Shown here in pieces: positions 46,295 to 57,700 of a stretch of DNA of 64,000 nt. The notes beneath the pieces were generated by a model that ran no database searches, was not told the origin of the DNA, and saw nothing but the letters and a program-made list of their open reading frames with translations. Numbering within the stretch: position 1 is the stretch's first letter; each line of letters begins with the position of its first letter. Source of the DNA: Motacilla alba alba (lineage: Eukaryota; Chordata; Aves; Passeriformes; Motacillidae); the NCBI RefSeq assembly GCF_015832195.1, contig NC_052018.1, positions 27,618,115 to 27,682,114 of the forward strand, written 5' to 3'. The position numbers were made by a program, and so were the translations under genes.

Positions 46295-46525
46295 GTAGTA
46301 ATTTAGATTAGATATGAGGAAGAAATTCTTTATTGTGAGCCTGGTAAGACACTGGGACAGGATGTCCAGAGAAATTGTGCATGTCCCATCCTTGGAAGTG
46401 TTTTATGCCAGGTTGGATGGGGCTTTGAGCAACCTGGTCTTGGAAGAAGGTCTCCCTGCCAATGGCAGAGGATGGAATTAGATGATCTTTAATGTCACTT
46501 CCAACCAAAACCATTCTATGACTCT
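46295..46525 (+). mobile_element. CR1 LINE 3'-end fragment, plus strand
   Basis: The sequence runs GATTAGATATGAGGAAGAAA, TTCTTTATTGTGAGCCTGG, GACACTGGGACAGGATGTCC, TTTTATGCCAGGTTGGATGG, GGCTTTGAGCAACCTGGTC and CACTTCCAACCAAAACCATT, ending CTATGACTCT. It is a 5'-truncated CR1 tail in good order, closest in wording to the CR1 type with the 'ggctttgagcaacctggt' block. It lies 0.6 kb after the ORF1-like fragment on the same strand, but the intervening DNA shows no CR1 body. Confidence 0.93.
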
Positions 46526-48377
46526 CTTGGGGTTGTCTTCATGGCCCACCAATGGTAAATAACCTCGATGAAAATGGCTGATAAGAATGTGAATTTAAAT
46601 TTCAAATTTCAAATTTTTTATGTGTTTACCCAGAAGCAGTCAGGTTACAGAGGAAGATGACCACTGTCTGGTTTCAACAAGACACTCTGTGAAAAAGTAG
46701 GAAATGAAAGTTTTTAAAATGACACAGAATAAAATAAGCACATTTTGCAGAATATTAGAACACAGAAATTTAAACTATCTTCATTCTATTTTTAATACAA
46801 TAGAAATTTTTCAGTGAATGAAAAAAATATTCTGATGAAACCAATTGTAAGAATCTTTTAAATATAGTTTTCTTAAACAAGTATTAACATTTGACTGTAT
46901 GTCCTTTCATCAGAAATTCTGTCAGATCTAGTAATCCAAACAATTTTTTTTTACTCAACCTGGTATGTGTTTAGACTAATGCAATGCATATTGCAATTAT
47001 TTTTAGGCCATTTACAATGGGAGTCATCATGGACATGGAGTCACATATGTTCTCAGTGACAATTGTTATCAAGTAACAGCTGTATTGCTTCAATGGAGAG
47101 ATGAATATTTGAGGTTTGATGCTTTTCACATCTTACAACACCAAGAAGGATGTTATTTGATGTTGGTGGTTTAATGATGGAGACACCTGTTTGCTTTCAG
47201 CTGTTGTGGATAGATAAAGCCCAGTAACTCATTCCGCATGAACAGGAACACAGAACATCTATCAGATGGTAATGATTTTCAATCACAACTAACATGGAAT
47301 TAATTCAAACCAGAAACCTAGTAGTAAAATCATGTACATTATCAATCAATCAGGAAGCCCATTAAACTAGGTTAAGGTCATATAAGAAGACAGTGGCAGA
47401 TTCAAGCACCAAGGTGCCTCTAAAAATTGGATGATACTGATTAACATTGTCAAAAGGACCAGAATACCAGCATACATCTTGCTTTTAAACAGTAAAAATT
47501 TAAAATCATTACATTTCTTTATCCTTAATTTGGTGAAGTTAGGAATAATATATTAATGTTTTATTAAGGCTTGACATAAATTACTTTTTTAGAAACCAAG
47601 AGAACATTTTTTTAAGTCATAACTATGTAGGCTATAGATGTTAATTTTCTGATAGAAAACAAAAATATAGAGAAATCAGGGTGTAGACAACTTCCTGTAG
47701 GTCTGTATAACATCTCCTACACTGAGAAATTAATACAAGTGCTTAAAGGGTGTGAATTGTAGGATATGATTTGAGATACTAAGTCTGTAAAATATGAAGG
47801 CTATCTTAAGTTGATGGAGCACTCTGTAATTTTCCTATCAATGTTGCATTCACATCCACAGGAGTGAAGTTCAAACCTCCATGAATGACACTTTGAAGTC
47901 TTATTAAAGTAACAAAGGTCGAAAAGTTGAGGAAGTAAATGCAAATGTTTCTGAACTGAGTAAGTATCACTAGTCAGAAATAATAATGAATGGAAAAAGA
48001 GACTCATATGGGTAATTAAGTAATAAAAGCTATCAGGATGGGGGAAAAGGCATCAAATTACATAAAATAAAATATAAAGACTACTGAGAAGATTATGAAG
48101 TAAAGCCAAGCAATTTATAAAAGCTAAAAGTGGCATGAGAGGAAAAGAAGTAAATAGTAGAAGATTTTTCACATATAATGTGTTTGATAAGGCAATGCAG
48201 TCAGCATGCAAATCATGGGAATCCTAATCAGGATTCCTGGAGAGCCGTCAAAATCTGTTCCAATACAGACATTTATCCTCCCATAGGGGTCCATTCTGTC
48301 ATAGCAAACTCTTCTGTACTTTTAATTTGACTTCCTTTTCCCAGTGCATTGAATATCTCTTGGAATTCTTATTTCTT
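46526..48377. other. No gene seen
   Basis: Unique A+T-rich DNA. Only motif-free frames under 70 codons. Confidence 0.55.
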
Positions 48378-48383
48378 ATTTTG
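48378..48383. repeat. Target-site duplication, left copy
   Basis: ATTTTG, matched exactly at 49056-49061. Confidence 0.85.
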
Positions 48384-48834
48384 TGTCGGAACCCAGGACT
48401 CTCCTCTGGGTGCCCTGGATGGCCAGAGCCGCTGGCAGGGGGCTCTGAGACCCTGGCATGCAGCCAAAGACACTCTTGGGGTTTTGATCTTAGCCCGTGG
48501 AGCAAGTTACTAACTCTGTATGAAGAATTACAAGCCACACACAAAAGTTTAGATAGCATAGTAGAGATAGTCATGAAGGGAAAGGAAGGATTTCTGAGTG
48601 CTGTACAGGGGGGTTTTAAGCCTTGTACGCAGGGGTCCAAGTTTTGTACATGGGGGTCAGGAGTTCTAAGATGGAGGGACTTGGGTGTGCCCTGTCCTCT
48701 TTCTTTCTCCTTCCTAGCCTCCATGTCTTTGGTGATGTTGGCACTCACAGATTGGTTTAGAGTAGAAAGTCACCATTCAATATAGATAGTAGGTATTGGA
48801 GAAAAAGCATAAACATGTAGTACGTAATATATGA

Positions 48835-48841
48835 TATAAAA
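48835..48841 (+). promoter_or_regulatory. LTR TATA box
   Basis: TATAAAA, about 100 bp upstream of the LTR AATAAA. It is the intact core of the former retroviral promoter. Confidence 0.6.
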
Positions 48842-48936
48842 GATGGCACCAGCCCCCTGGGAGGGCAGTGTGCCTTTGTCTGACCTGCTGAACGGGCCAC
48901 AGCAGTTCAGGGAAAAGAATCTTGTAGATAACCAAC

Positions 48937-48942
48937 AATAAA
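48937..48942 (+). promoter_or_regulatory. LTR poly(A) signal
   Basis: AATAAA followed by a moderately G/T-poor U5 and the LTR end 113 bp later. Confidence 0.6.
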
Positions 48943-49055
48943 CAACCTTGAGAACAGACAACAGAAGACTACTGAGTCTTTCTTCGAAGGCACGGGTTGG
49001 AGGAGGGACTTTTCCATCTTTCGGGGTCATCCCAATCCGGGGGTGAAACCCCACA

Positions 49056-49061
49056 ATTTTG
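49056..49061. repeat. Target-site duplication, right copy
   Basis: ATTTTG, matching 48378-48383. Confidence 0.85.
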
Positions 49062-52000
49062 CTCTTCACAGACAAGTACATAACAATATCTTCAATGCAC
49101 AAGGAAATTAATAAACAGGAAAAAGTCATGTTATCTCCTCTTAAAGTAAGAATAAAATAAATATCCTGTGTCAAGAACATTCTTCCATAATGGATTCAAG
49201 ATAAAGATGACAGTAGGTTTTCAAGAGATCAGACAACAAATTGATACAGTAAATGTGATCATAAATATAATATTGAGATCATAAGTAGGTTATTCCTCCA
49301 ATAATTGCAATTCAGAGCTCCAATGAACAACCAAGGGCTGTGATAGTAATCAAGACACGCTGCAATTATTAGATGAATTATTGTGAAATTTTTATTCATA
49401 TCCATCCAAATTTAAGGCATATAAATTTTATTTGCTTTATTATTTTGAAACTTGAATTTAAATAATCAAAATAATATCCTGTTTGCATATTTGTAATAAT
49501 AATATTGAATCCCTGCCCAATCAAAAAGTGCCTGCAAAAATGACAGGCTATATACGGGAAAGAAAAAACAAAAAAATCACATGGAAGCATTCATTCTAAT
49601 ACTTGTTATCTGCATGTTATTAAGTTTTCAATTATGAAATTAGTGGGGTTGATACAGAGACATGAAGCAACTTCAGGGACCAGTTTAGGAAAGTAATTCC
49701 ATGAAGAAGGTAAGCTCTTGTAGAAGATATGACAATGATAGTAGGTGATGAAGATAGGCAAGAAAAGAGTCACACAGAGCTTTGCTAGTACAGCAAGGCT
49801 GGAGTGGGGTAATGTAAAAGCTAAAAAGGTCCTTTACATCAGGACCACCTTATTTAAATCTGAAGTAGACAGGTGACTTCTTCAGAACAAGTTTATTAAC
49901 ACAGTTGTTTTGCTGCAGAGTGTGTGCATGTGTGCATAAATATATTTATCTCAGTTAACAATTTCCTTTGGAACAAAGATAAACTGCAGTAGAAAGAAGT
50001 CATCAGGATTCCTTGAAGAACTTAGATTTTACAGCTATTGTTCCAGTTTGGAAGCATTAACCAGTATAGAAGACTCATACATACGATTAGTTGAATTGGA
50101 TTTCACAACTAAAATAAAACTATAATAAAACTACATAATATATAATAATATATACTATATAATAAAACTAAACTCTACTAACAAGACAGGGAACATAGGA
50201 GTCACGATGAAGGGAACAATTTATTTTGTACTCTTATAACTATCTGGGAATTCTAGTTGTTTCTAGTTGTTGGTTACTAGTCCTAAATCTGTGAACTAAT
50301 TCCTCCCCTATGACCTATTGTGAAGATTATTTAATCCATTTAATCTATACTGTCAGGATCTTTTATACTTTCTCTTATTCTGTAGTGTAGAAGATGTCTG
50401 TAAAAATAGTGAAATAGCGATTGTGCATTTGATACCAAGGCTTGGGCTAGTATGCTTGATTATGGTATGTACACTCAATATCTAAGCTCTTTGTCTTCCT
50501 TTTATTAAAACTATTTTCCTTTTTTTTAATTTTTTCACACTTTCTTAGAGACAAAATTCAGTGTAGTGAAAGACTAGAAATTTATCTTTGAACTTTGAAG
50601 ATCCTAAATCTTTAGAAATTATTACATGGAGCCTAAAAATTAAAGTAGGTAGTACAACATAAAAGTATTTCAAATTACTTAAGGTAAGAAACCATTATGA
50701 AAAAGAAATTATATATTCAAATGCAGTGCCTTGCAAAAATTATGATGGGCTAAAATGGAAATAATTTTGTTTTGAAGCTGTGAAACCTTATGATTTTATA
50801 GAGCATGGCATTAGATGTACAGACAGGTATGATACATCCAATATCATCAGCCTTACGGGCACTCTTTCATAGAGATGCCAAACATATTTAAATTATCATT
50901 AAGACTGGAAACAGCATATCTCTATTAACATGTGAATTAGCATGTGTCTGCACTGTTTTACTGTTTGTTTAAAAATACCATATATTAAGTATGCCGGAGT
51001 AATTTTATTTTCCTAATAATTCAGGCCTCTTCCTTGTCTTTTTGAAAAAGCTCTTATTTCTATTATATTTCTCACTGGTAAGAGTATGTATGGAATATAT
51101 ATCTCATTTTATCCAGTTTGGATTTCTTTCCTTTTTTTTTTTATTTCCTTGACATATATTATTTTCAATAGAAGTTAAAAATTCTTTTATGGAGCTTGAA
51201 AAACAAAGACCACTTGTTCTGGAACATGTGATCTTCCTGAATCATGTGATTTCTTGGTATTTATACGGATCCTTCTCTTCCTCTCTCTTCCTCACCCCAC
51301 CCCTTCTCTTTCCTCCTCCCTCCTCTTTCTTGATGATGCACTACTTTGTGGACCTGTAAGAACCTATGAGACAAGTCTTGCTTACTTAAGAAGTCTTGCT
51401 TTACTTTAGATGCAGCGTGCAAAGTTGAAGCTGGCATTCTTGGAACATGAGTAATTTTCTGTAAGGAGTTCCAACTACCACCATGACATATGTGTTTAAA
51501 GACACCTTTGTGTCTGTGTGTTCTAATCCTTTTCAGAGATACCACACTTTTATCTCTTTCGTTCTGGTGGGTGATATAAAGTACATAAGACAACTGAAAG
51601 TGAGTAATGTGTTCATGTTTTGTTTTTTAAAGCAATTTCAGCATTTAGCACTAAGCACCTCTAAAACACTGTTAGAAGGAATAATTGTAGGGAGAGGTTT
51701 TTGTTGGTTTTGGGTTTTTTTAAATACATTGTTTTCCCTTTCATTATAAGAACAGCACAATGTCTTACATTTCCTTGAGTGGAGTTTTCCCATACTGTTT
51801 TTATCCACATACATTGACATAAAATGGGCATTACAGATAAAAACCAAATACTATAACAGGTCAGTTCAACAGATACCTAAAATTAACAGACTATCTAGTG
51901 CTTTATCGGATTAATTGCTCTTTCTAAAAGTCCGTGAACAGCTAGCGTACAAGTCCTACTATGGCCTCTGCACAATTTAAGCAATTTATCTGAGAACTCT

Positions 52001-52130
52001 TGCAAGGTGAGAAACATTAAGTGAAACAATAAAATCCTTTCAAAACCAGCTTGTAGATCTTCATGACTCAGGACCTGCTTGTCTTTTCTACATATGAAGT
52101 CACGTTAGGGAAGGAAATTGCTGTTTAATT
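49062..52130. other. No gene seen
   Basis: A+T-rich DNA. An AT-rich dyad patch lies at 50130-50170 and a C/T-rich patch at 51268-51335. A 110-codon minus frame at 51261-51593 is created partly by that patch and has no domain. Confidence 0.5.
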
Positions 52131-52134
52131 TACT

Positions 52135-52245
52135 TGGGCAAAATTGGAAGTTAGATAATAGGAAGATAAAATTTAATGTTGATAAGATCATGTATGCATC
52201 CATACATAGTAGCATTATGCATGACAATAGGATTAATGTGAACTG
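52135..52245 (+). mobile_element. Possible short CR1/L3-like RT scrap
   Basis: One frame reads NRKIKFNVDKIMYAS, which resembles the RMKFNVDKCKVMH block of CR1/L3-type reverse transcriptases. No other part of the element is clear, so it is tentative. Confidence 0.3.
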
Positions 52246-53665
52246 ACCTCGGTAAAATGGAAAATTAAGGGAAACTTAATGGGAATACTGGAAGAGATCT
52301 CCATAAATATCACATTATTTTCCTGCTAGTCTTCACAAAGGCTATAAGAAAACAAATGACCTTTTATTTACAGTATCAAAATCTGCAGATACATGAGCAG
52401 CATCATTGCTCTATTTTCTGCAGCTGCAGGAAGTTTAGCCATATATTCTCCACCAGTGCCTCATTATTTCTTATTTTCGAAGGACAAAAATGTATATTAC
52501 TCCCTAATTCACTCCTTAGCAGAGATAACTTACTCAGGACCCTGAGCAAGACTCAGGTGTGATTCATAAATTGGATATGGAGATGCTGTTGCTTTGAATT
52601 AGGAAGTACATAATTTATAATAACTAATTTGAAAGCCACTGACAGCCAATTTCAATATTGTTGGATTTGTTTTTCTAAAGTAATTTACAAATCATCTTTA
52701 TCTTCTGTTGCCTGTTTGGAAGTGGTTGATTAAAATTTTCAATATTTGGATTTTGAATTCAGTTTATAATTTATTAGTAAATAGAGTTGCAATAGTATTT
52801 CTGTACTCACAGACCGGGAAAAAGACTTTGGAAGCAAAAGTGAATGAAAGCAATGCTGGTATTGTAAAGTTTATGATGGTTGAGAAAAACATCTCAGAGG
52901 TGAGAACTCAGAAAAAGGCCTGAGTGAAAATTGCTTTTCTATTGCTGCTCCTTCCTTATTAAAATTTCTCTGAAAGATTCACTGCTTCTGTGATAGACAC
53001 AGAATTAGATTTTTATATTTATGACACATAAACCAGTGGGATTTAGGGCATTTTCTACATCTACCAACTATTTTGCAAGATATTTGGAAAATATTTTTTG
53101 TGCTTGTTGCAAGATAATCAGAAATAGAAACAAAACTTTTGATATACACAGTATGATAGTCAAGATTTCCTTCAATTATGATCAACTACATAAAGTGAAA
53201 CGTACCAGGGAGCTACAGTTTGCTCACATACTGTAGCTCATAGTATTCAACTGTATTTCTTGACAGTGTAATTAATGGCTGAGAATTAGTGACAAGTTGC
53301 CATTAAGGAGCTAGATAACCACCTAAAAGAGGATTTCACAACCCTGTTGGCTGCCTCAGTTAAAGAGTAGAAAATTAAAAGGATCAGATTTGGCATATTT
53401 TCTACTCCTTTTCATTTCCAAGCATCCAAATCCAGGCCAACTGGAAATTTCTTCCTCCACCCAGCTGTGAGGCACCTCAACTATAAGGCAGATAAAATGA
53501 GTATGCAAGCCTAACTTTTTAATGTCCCAGATTGGTTGTAATTGAAGAGACCTTGACAAGTGCATAAAAATGTAATCAAGTGTGTGGCCATGTATTTAAC
53601 TGAGTTTGTATGAGGCTCAGTAAACGCATAGTCTTATAAGATGTAGACAGTGTACTGAAAGTGAA
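52246..53665. other. No gene seen
   Basis: Unique A+T-rich DNA with motif-free frames of about 70 codons. Confidence 0.5.
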
Positions 53666-53670
53666 ATATC

Positions 53671-54171
53671 TGCTAGGAGCACCTTGGACAAGGGCTCTTA
53701 ATAACATTACCAGATGAAAAATTGTCTATACCTGGTGAACTAACAAAATACTTATTCTTCAGAGCCCACTGGCCCATGGAACTGCGCAATTGTGAGAGAA
53801 AGAGAAGTGGAAGGCAACCAGGCCCAGTTTTCTGCCAAATTTATGAGGTCAAAGTCAGTCAGCTATAACTCTGGGGTCCCCAACCACTAGGGACCACCAA
53901 AGATATCCCCAGAATGGAAGAATGCATGCATAAAGGGGAGGGAAAATATGTTATTGATTTTGGGAAAATTATTATCTTATTCTGGGACAATCAATGAATA
54001 TGTTGTAAAACACAGTATGTAAACAGAAACTTGCCTGTACTCAGCATGCACAATTTTCAGAGAAGATATCCCCTCAAAAATCTGGCCAAATACAGAGTGT
54101 CTGCTTCTTAATGCTATGTTGATGTTAAGGTTTTTTGGTTTTTTTTTATTTGTACCTAATTTTTGGTAACA
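53671..54171 (+). mobile_element. ERV LTR, about 500 bp
   Basis: The right two-thirds match a passerine LTR that I recognise: CTCTGGGGTCCCCAACCACT, GGGACCACCAAAGATATCCCC, CATAAAGGGGAGGGAAAATA, GTTATTGATTTTGGGAAAAT, AATATGTTGTAAAACACAGT, GTAAACAGAAACTTGCCTGT, GTGTCTGCTTCTTAATGCTA and TTGATGTTAAGG, ending TTTTTGGTAACA. The poly(A) signal seems decayed (AAATACAGAG near 54092). The left end is set at TGCTAGGAGC because the 5-bp flanks ATATC and ATATT match at four of five bases. That boundary is an inference. No internal genes. Confidence 0.65.
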
Positions 54172-54620
54172 ATATTGTAGGGATGGGTGTGACTGGATCT
54201 ATCTCCGTCATAAGTAGAGATAGGGGAAAACATTGCTGTATAGTTTTCATTCTTGCAATGATTTTAAGAAAGACCATTAAACCACATAGCAGCAGTGGTG
54301 AGACTAGAATCACCTCATTAAAACTGCAAATCAGCACTATCAGAAATGTAGGTATCTAAAACATTATAGCAACTATGGGGAGAATCTATAAGGTTGGTGC
54401 ATTTTGGTGTTATATGCATCTAAGTCCTCTATCCATTAGCTTTGAGATATCATTTTAGTTAAGAAAGTATATAGTGTCTCAGAGCCACAGTATATTATAC
54501 TTAGAAGTAACTATATGTTGTTTTCCTCTTATTTTCTTCTTCAGCCATTGGAACAGGATTCCCAAGAATGCTGTTGAGACATCATAAACATATTTAACAG
54601 ACATGTAAATGTAAAACAAA
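54172..54620. other. No gene seen
   Basis: Overlapping frames of 63-74 codons on opposite strands with no motif. Confidence 0.45.
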
Positions 54621-54621
54621 A

Positions 54622-54716
54622 GGACATGGTTTAGCAATGGACTTGACAGTATTGTGTTAATGGCTGGATTCAAAGATCTTTTCTGACCTAAACAGTTCTC
54701 TGATTCTATTCTTCTC
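54622..54716 (+). mobile_element. Short CR1 LINE 3' tail
   Basis: CATGGTTTAGCAATGGACTT, then GACAGTATTGTGTTAATGGC, GGATTCAAAGATCTTTTCTG, ACCTAAACAGTTCTCTGATT and CTATTCTTCTC. This is the final 90 bp or so of a CR1 of the 'ggtttagtgatggacttgac' type. Strongly 5'-truncated. Confidence 0.85.
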
Positions 54717-57700
54717 TGGATATTTCTTCTTTATATGCATTTTATACTGGCTATCATTGTTTCATGGAAAATGGAAGATGCATAAATGAAGTAGTAAATG
54801 GAAGGTACAGAGATGAAACACAATGACATGTTTGCCTGCATTCCGATCATTATATTTCCTGCAATTGCTCTTTTGGGTTTTTACAATCCAGGATCACAGA
54901 TGTTGACATGTAGGCACTTCACATGAATCCAATAAACATTTCACCATTTCAACAGAAAGAAATCATTGCTCAAGGCTGCATTTCCAAAGGCCTGAGTCAT
55001 CTGTATGCAAGCCAGCATGCATGTTTCACTTCCACGCTTTTGAAAACAAAAATTAAAGTATTTCTAATTCTAAATGTGATCTGCATTATTTAGAAACACT
55101 TTCCTAATGAATCTACATGTATTAAATATATGACTACCTTTGTACCATAGTCTTTGGCCTTACCCCTTCATTCTTGCTTCTGTTCTAACAACTTTTTCCA
55201 CTACATCAGTCACAAATACTTATCACTTTTAGGCAGATTTGGATAATCTTCATTGTACTCTACATTTATTTGGTTCTTTTGACAGATAAATTCAGCTGGA
55301 CTATAATACCTAAAAGCTACATTGTCCTCCTACCACACAGACAGCGAATAACTGGGGGTTTATTGCATGGTATATTTGTGAATGAGGGGGAAAAAAATAA
55401 AACATGCTTTGGCCTAATACCCCGCACAAAAAAAGTGTATCTAAAATGCAACTGTCTGTGACATCTACTTACAGTAATAATAATCACTTACTATTTTCTC
55501 TAATAATAAGAAGAATGATTGAATTAACTTTTGGTTCTATATTTCTAATGTGGAAAATACTTTTGTGCTGCAAAATAGATGTTCATATTTTCTCATTTTG
55601 CAGTCTATGTGAAAACAAGACTTCCCATTATAGATACACATTAATGTATTCTCTTATTTTTAATCTTCACTGGTGCTGAAGGCTGAAGAGGAATACATTA
55701 GGCAGAAGAGAGCAGGATTAGGATCGCATGTTTTGCAGTAATGAGGACTTAGATCGGCTTATATTTGGCTTGAAGTGGCATTTCTTTAGTCCGCATTTAT
55801 TCTACTCATAGACTTTATATCACTTGCAGATGTATGGAGGATTGTAAGATTTTTTTTCTTTCTAATTTATAGTTCTTCTAAAATTCTGCCATCAGGATAT
55901 GGAATATATTGTATCCTAAGACAACTGAAAAAACAAATAATTTGGTCTGAAATTACATGTAAGTCTTTCTGTTTCCAATTTATTCTAATTTACCTGTGAG
56001 TGTAGCTGATCAGAGACCCAGAATCTCTCTGATTCATCTGAGGAAATGTTAATAAGTATTTCTGTTGAAGTCATCTGAAAGGTATGCTCTAACAACAAGA
56101 GCCTATACATGCAAAGAAAGAGTCTGAGCATAAATTTAGCTTCAAAACAAGATTGTCTATGCACAGCTGGCATTGGAGCTTGATAAAACAGAATAAACTA
56201 CAATATTTCTCTCATTTTTCAGTTTATTAATTTTTAAGAACCTTGGCTTACTGGACAGGATATTTGTTAGCAAGCAATTTCTATTTTTATTTTCGTTTGA
56301 TTGTGAGCTATATCTTTTCCCACCCACTTTTTCCAGGACAGTATGATTAAAACCTAGCAAAATTATTTTTTCAGTTGTTTTCAGAATTAAATTCTGGTTG
56401 CACCAAAATGACCATAAGTTCAAAGATATCCACAACTGTTAAATTATTAGGTCATATGCAATAAAATAATGTCTTTTGCTGTGCTCAGCAAAGTACATAA
56501 AACACATTAGAGTTGTAAAATTTTTTGACAATATTTTGGAGAGTGAATTAAAAAGGAATTGCATCTAAGTTTGGGGGTTTGTTTTACTTTTTACTTTAAC
56601 AGCAGATTGATTGTGATTTTTTAAATTTTTACCTAGGTTATCACTATCTTTCATGAACAGGATCTGGAAATATTGCCTGCATCCTCACTGGCTTCCCCAA
56701 TATTTTATTATTTATTAGTGAATGTCTTTTTTTTTGATTCTTAAGTTGGTCTCTGATTGTATTAAATTTCACAATGGTGGGCAGGGTATGAAAACTCTCT
56801 TTTTTCTTTCATACTATCATGTGTCTTAAGAAATGCCAAAATTGTTTTCTGTATCATTTTTTCATTATATTTGAGTAAGAAGATTAAGAATTCCAGATGC
56901 TTCCTCCCAGCTTACTTCTGCTGCCAATGAATGTTAGACAAGATGTTTCTTGTATGGTAAGCTATAGTTTTCAGAAGAGGTTCTTACATCACCTCTCAAA
57001 AATTAAATGAAAGTTTTTACAATCAAGAAACATTTCAAGATAAATATTAAAATCATCTTTACACAACTGTATGTAATGCTCTAGTTGCTACAGTTGTAAT
57101 ATGGCTATTGTAAACACAATCAAGCACAGTATAGCACGTAGTTTTAAACTGCTCGGAGCTGTCTCTATCCTTGTATGCTGAAGAAGCTTCTCAAATTCCC
57201 TTTGTGCCCTTCCAACACTCCTTTTCATCATGATGCTGTTGATATAACTATTTGATGAAGTGCTTTGAATTTCTAATGAGCAGATGTTAGCTCTATGGAA
57301 GTTATGTTATCCTCCTTGGTGGTTGGACACGTAACTTCTAAAGGGAGGAATTGTTCAATAAATAATTAATAACAAGAAGCTTTCCTAGGTAGATGAGAGA
57401 CAGATCCTATTTAAAATGATTCTGTCTCAGTGGTTGATCTGTCTAACTCCAGGGTTATTTTATCTCAATCTTGTATTAGTTCTGCTTCAATTAGCATTTT
57501 AGTCCCCAGTGGGGCACTGCTGATTAATTAGTTATTGTTCAGTAACTTCATCTTCTGGCCCTGACTCTAGCCACTCAGTCTAGTGTGCATTGATTAGCTT
57601 GTGGATCTGTGGCATGCTCTTTTCAAGGCTGCTAAATATCTGATTGTCTGAGTGAACCAGATATTGACCTTGATTTCAAGTCAGTAACGTATTTAAGCAC

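Larger units (their letters stand above)
48384..49055 (+). mobile_element. Solo LTR, best preserved in the window
   Basis: It starts TGTCGGAACCCAGGAC and ends GGTGAAACCCCACA, TG...CA. Exact 6-bp duplications, ATTTTG, lie at 48378-48383 and 49056-49061. TATAAAA at 48835-48841 and AATAAA at 48937-48942 are about 100 bp apart, as expected for U3-R. The order of blocks matches a passerine class II-like LTR: GCTGGCAGGGGGCTCTGAGA, GGTTTTGATCTTAGCCCGTG, TGTATGAAGAATTACAAGCC, AGATGGAGGGACTTGGGTGT, GGGAGGGCAGTGTGCC, GATAACCAACAATAAACAAC and TTCGGGGTCATCCCAATCCG. No internal retroviral genes. Frames of 149, 152 and 136 codons here are not genes. The same family occurs at 10213-10829 on the other strand. 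Confidence 0.93.

Noticed and set aside
48299..49180. Open frames of 149, 152 and 136 codons on both strands
   Set aside because: All are within or across the solo LTR at 48384-49055, and frames on opposite strands overlap. No protein signature.
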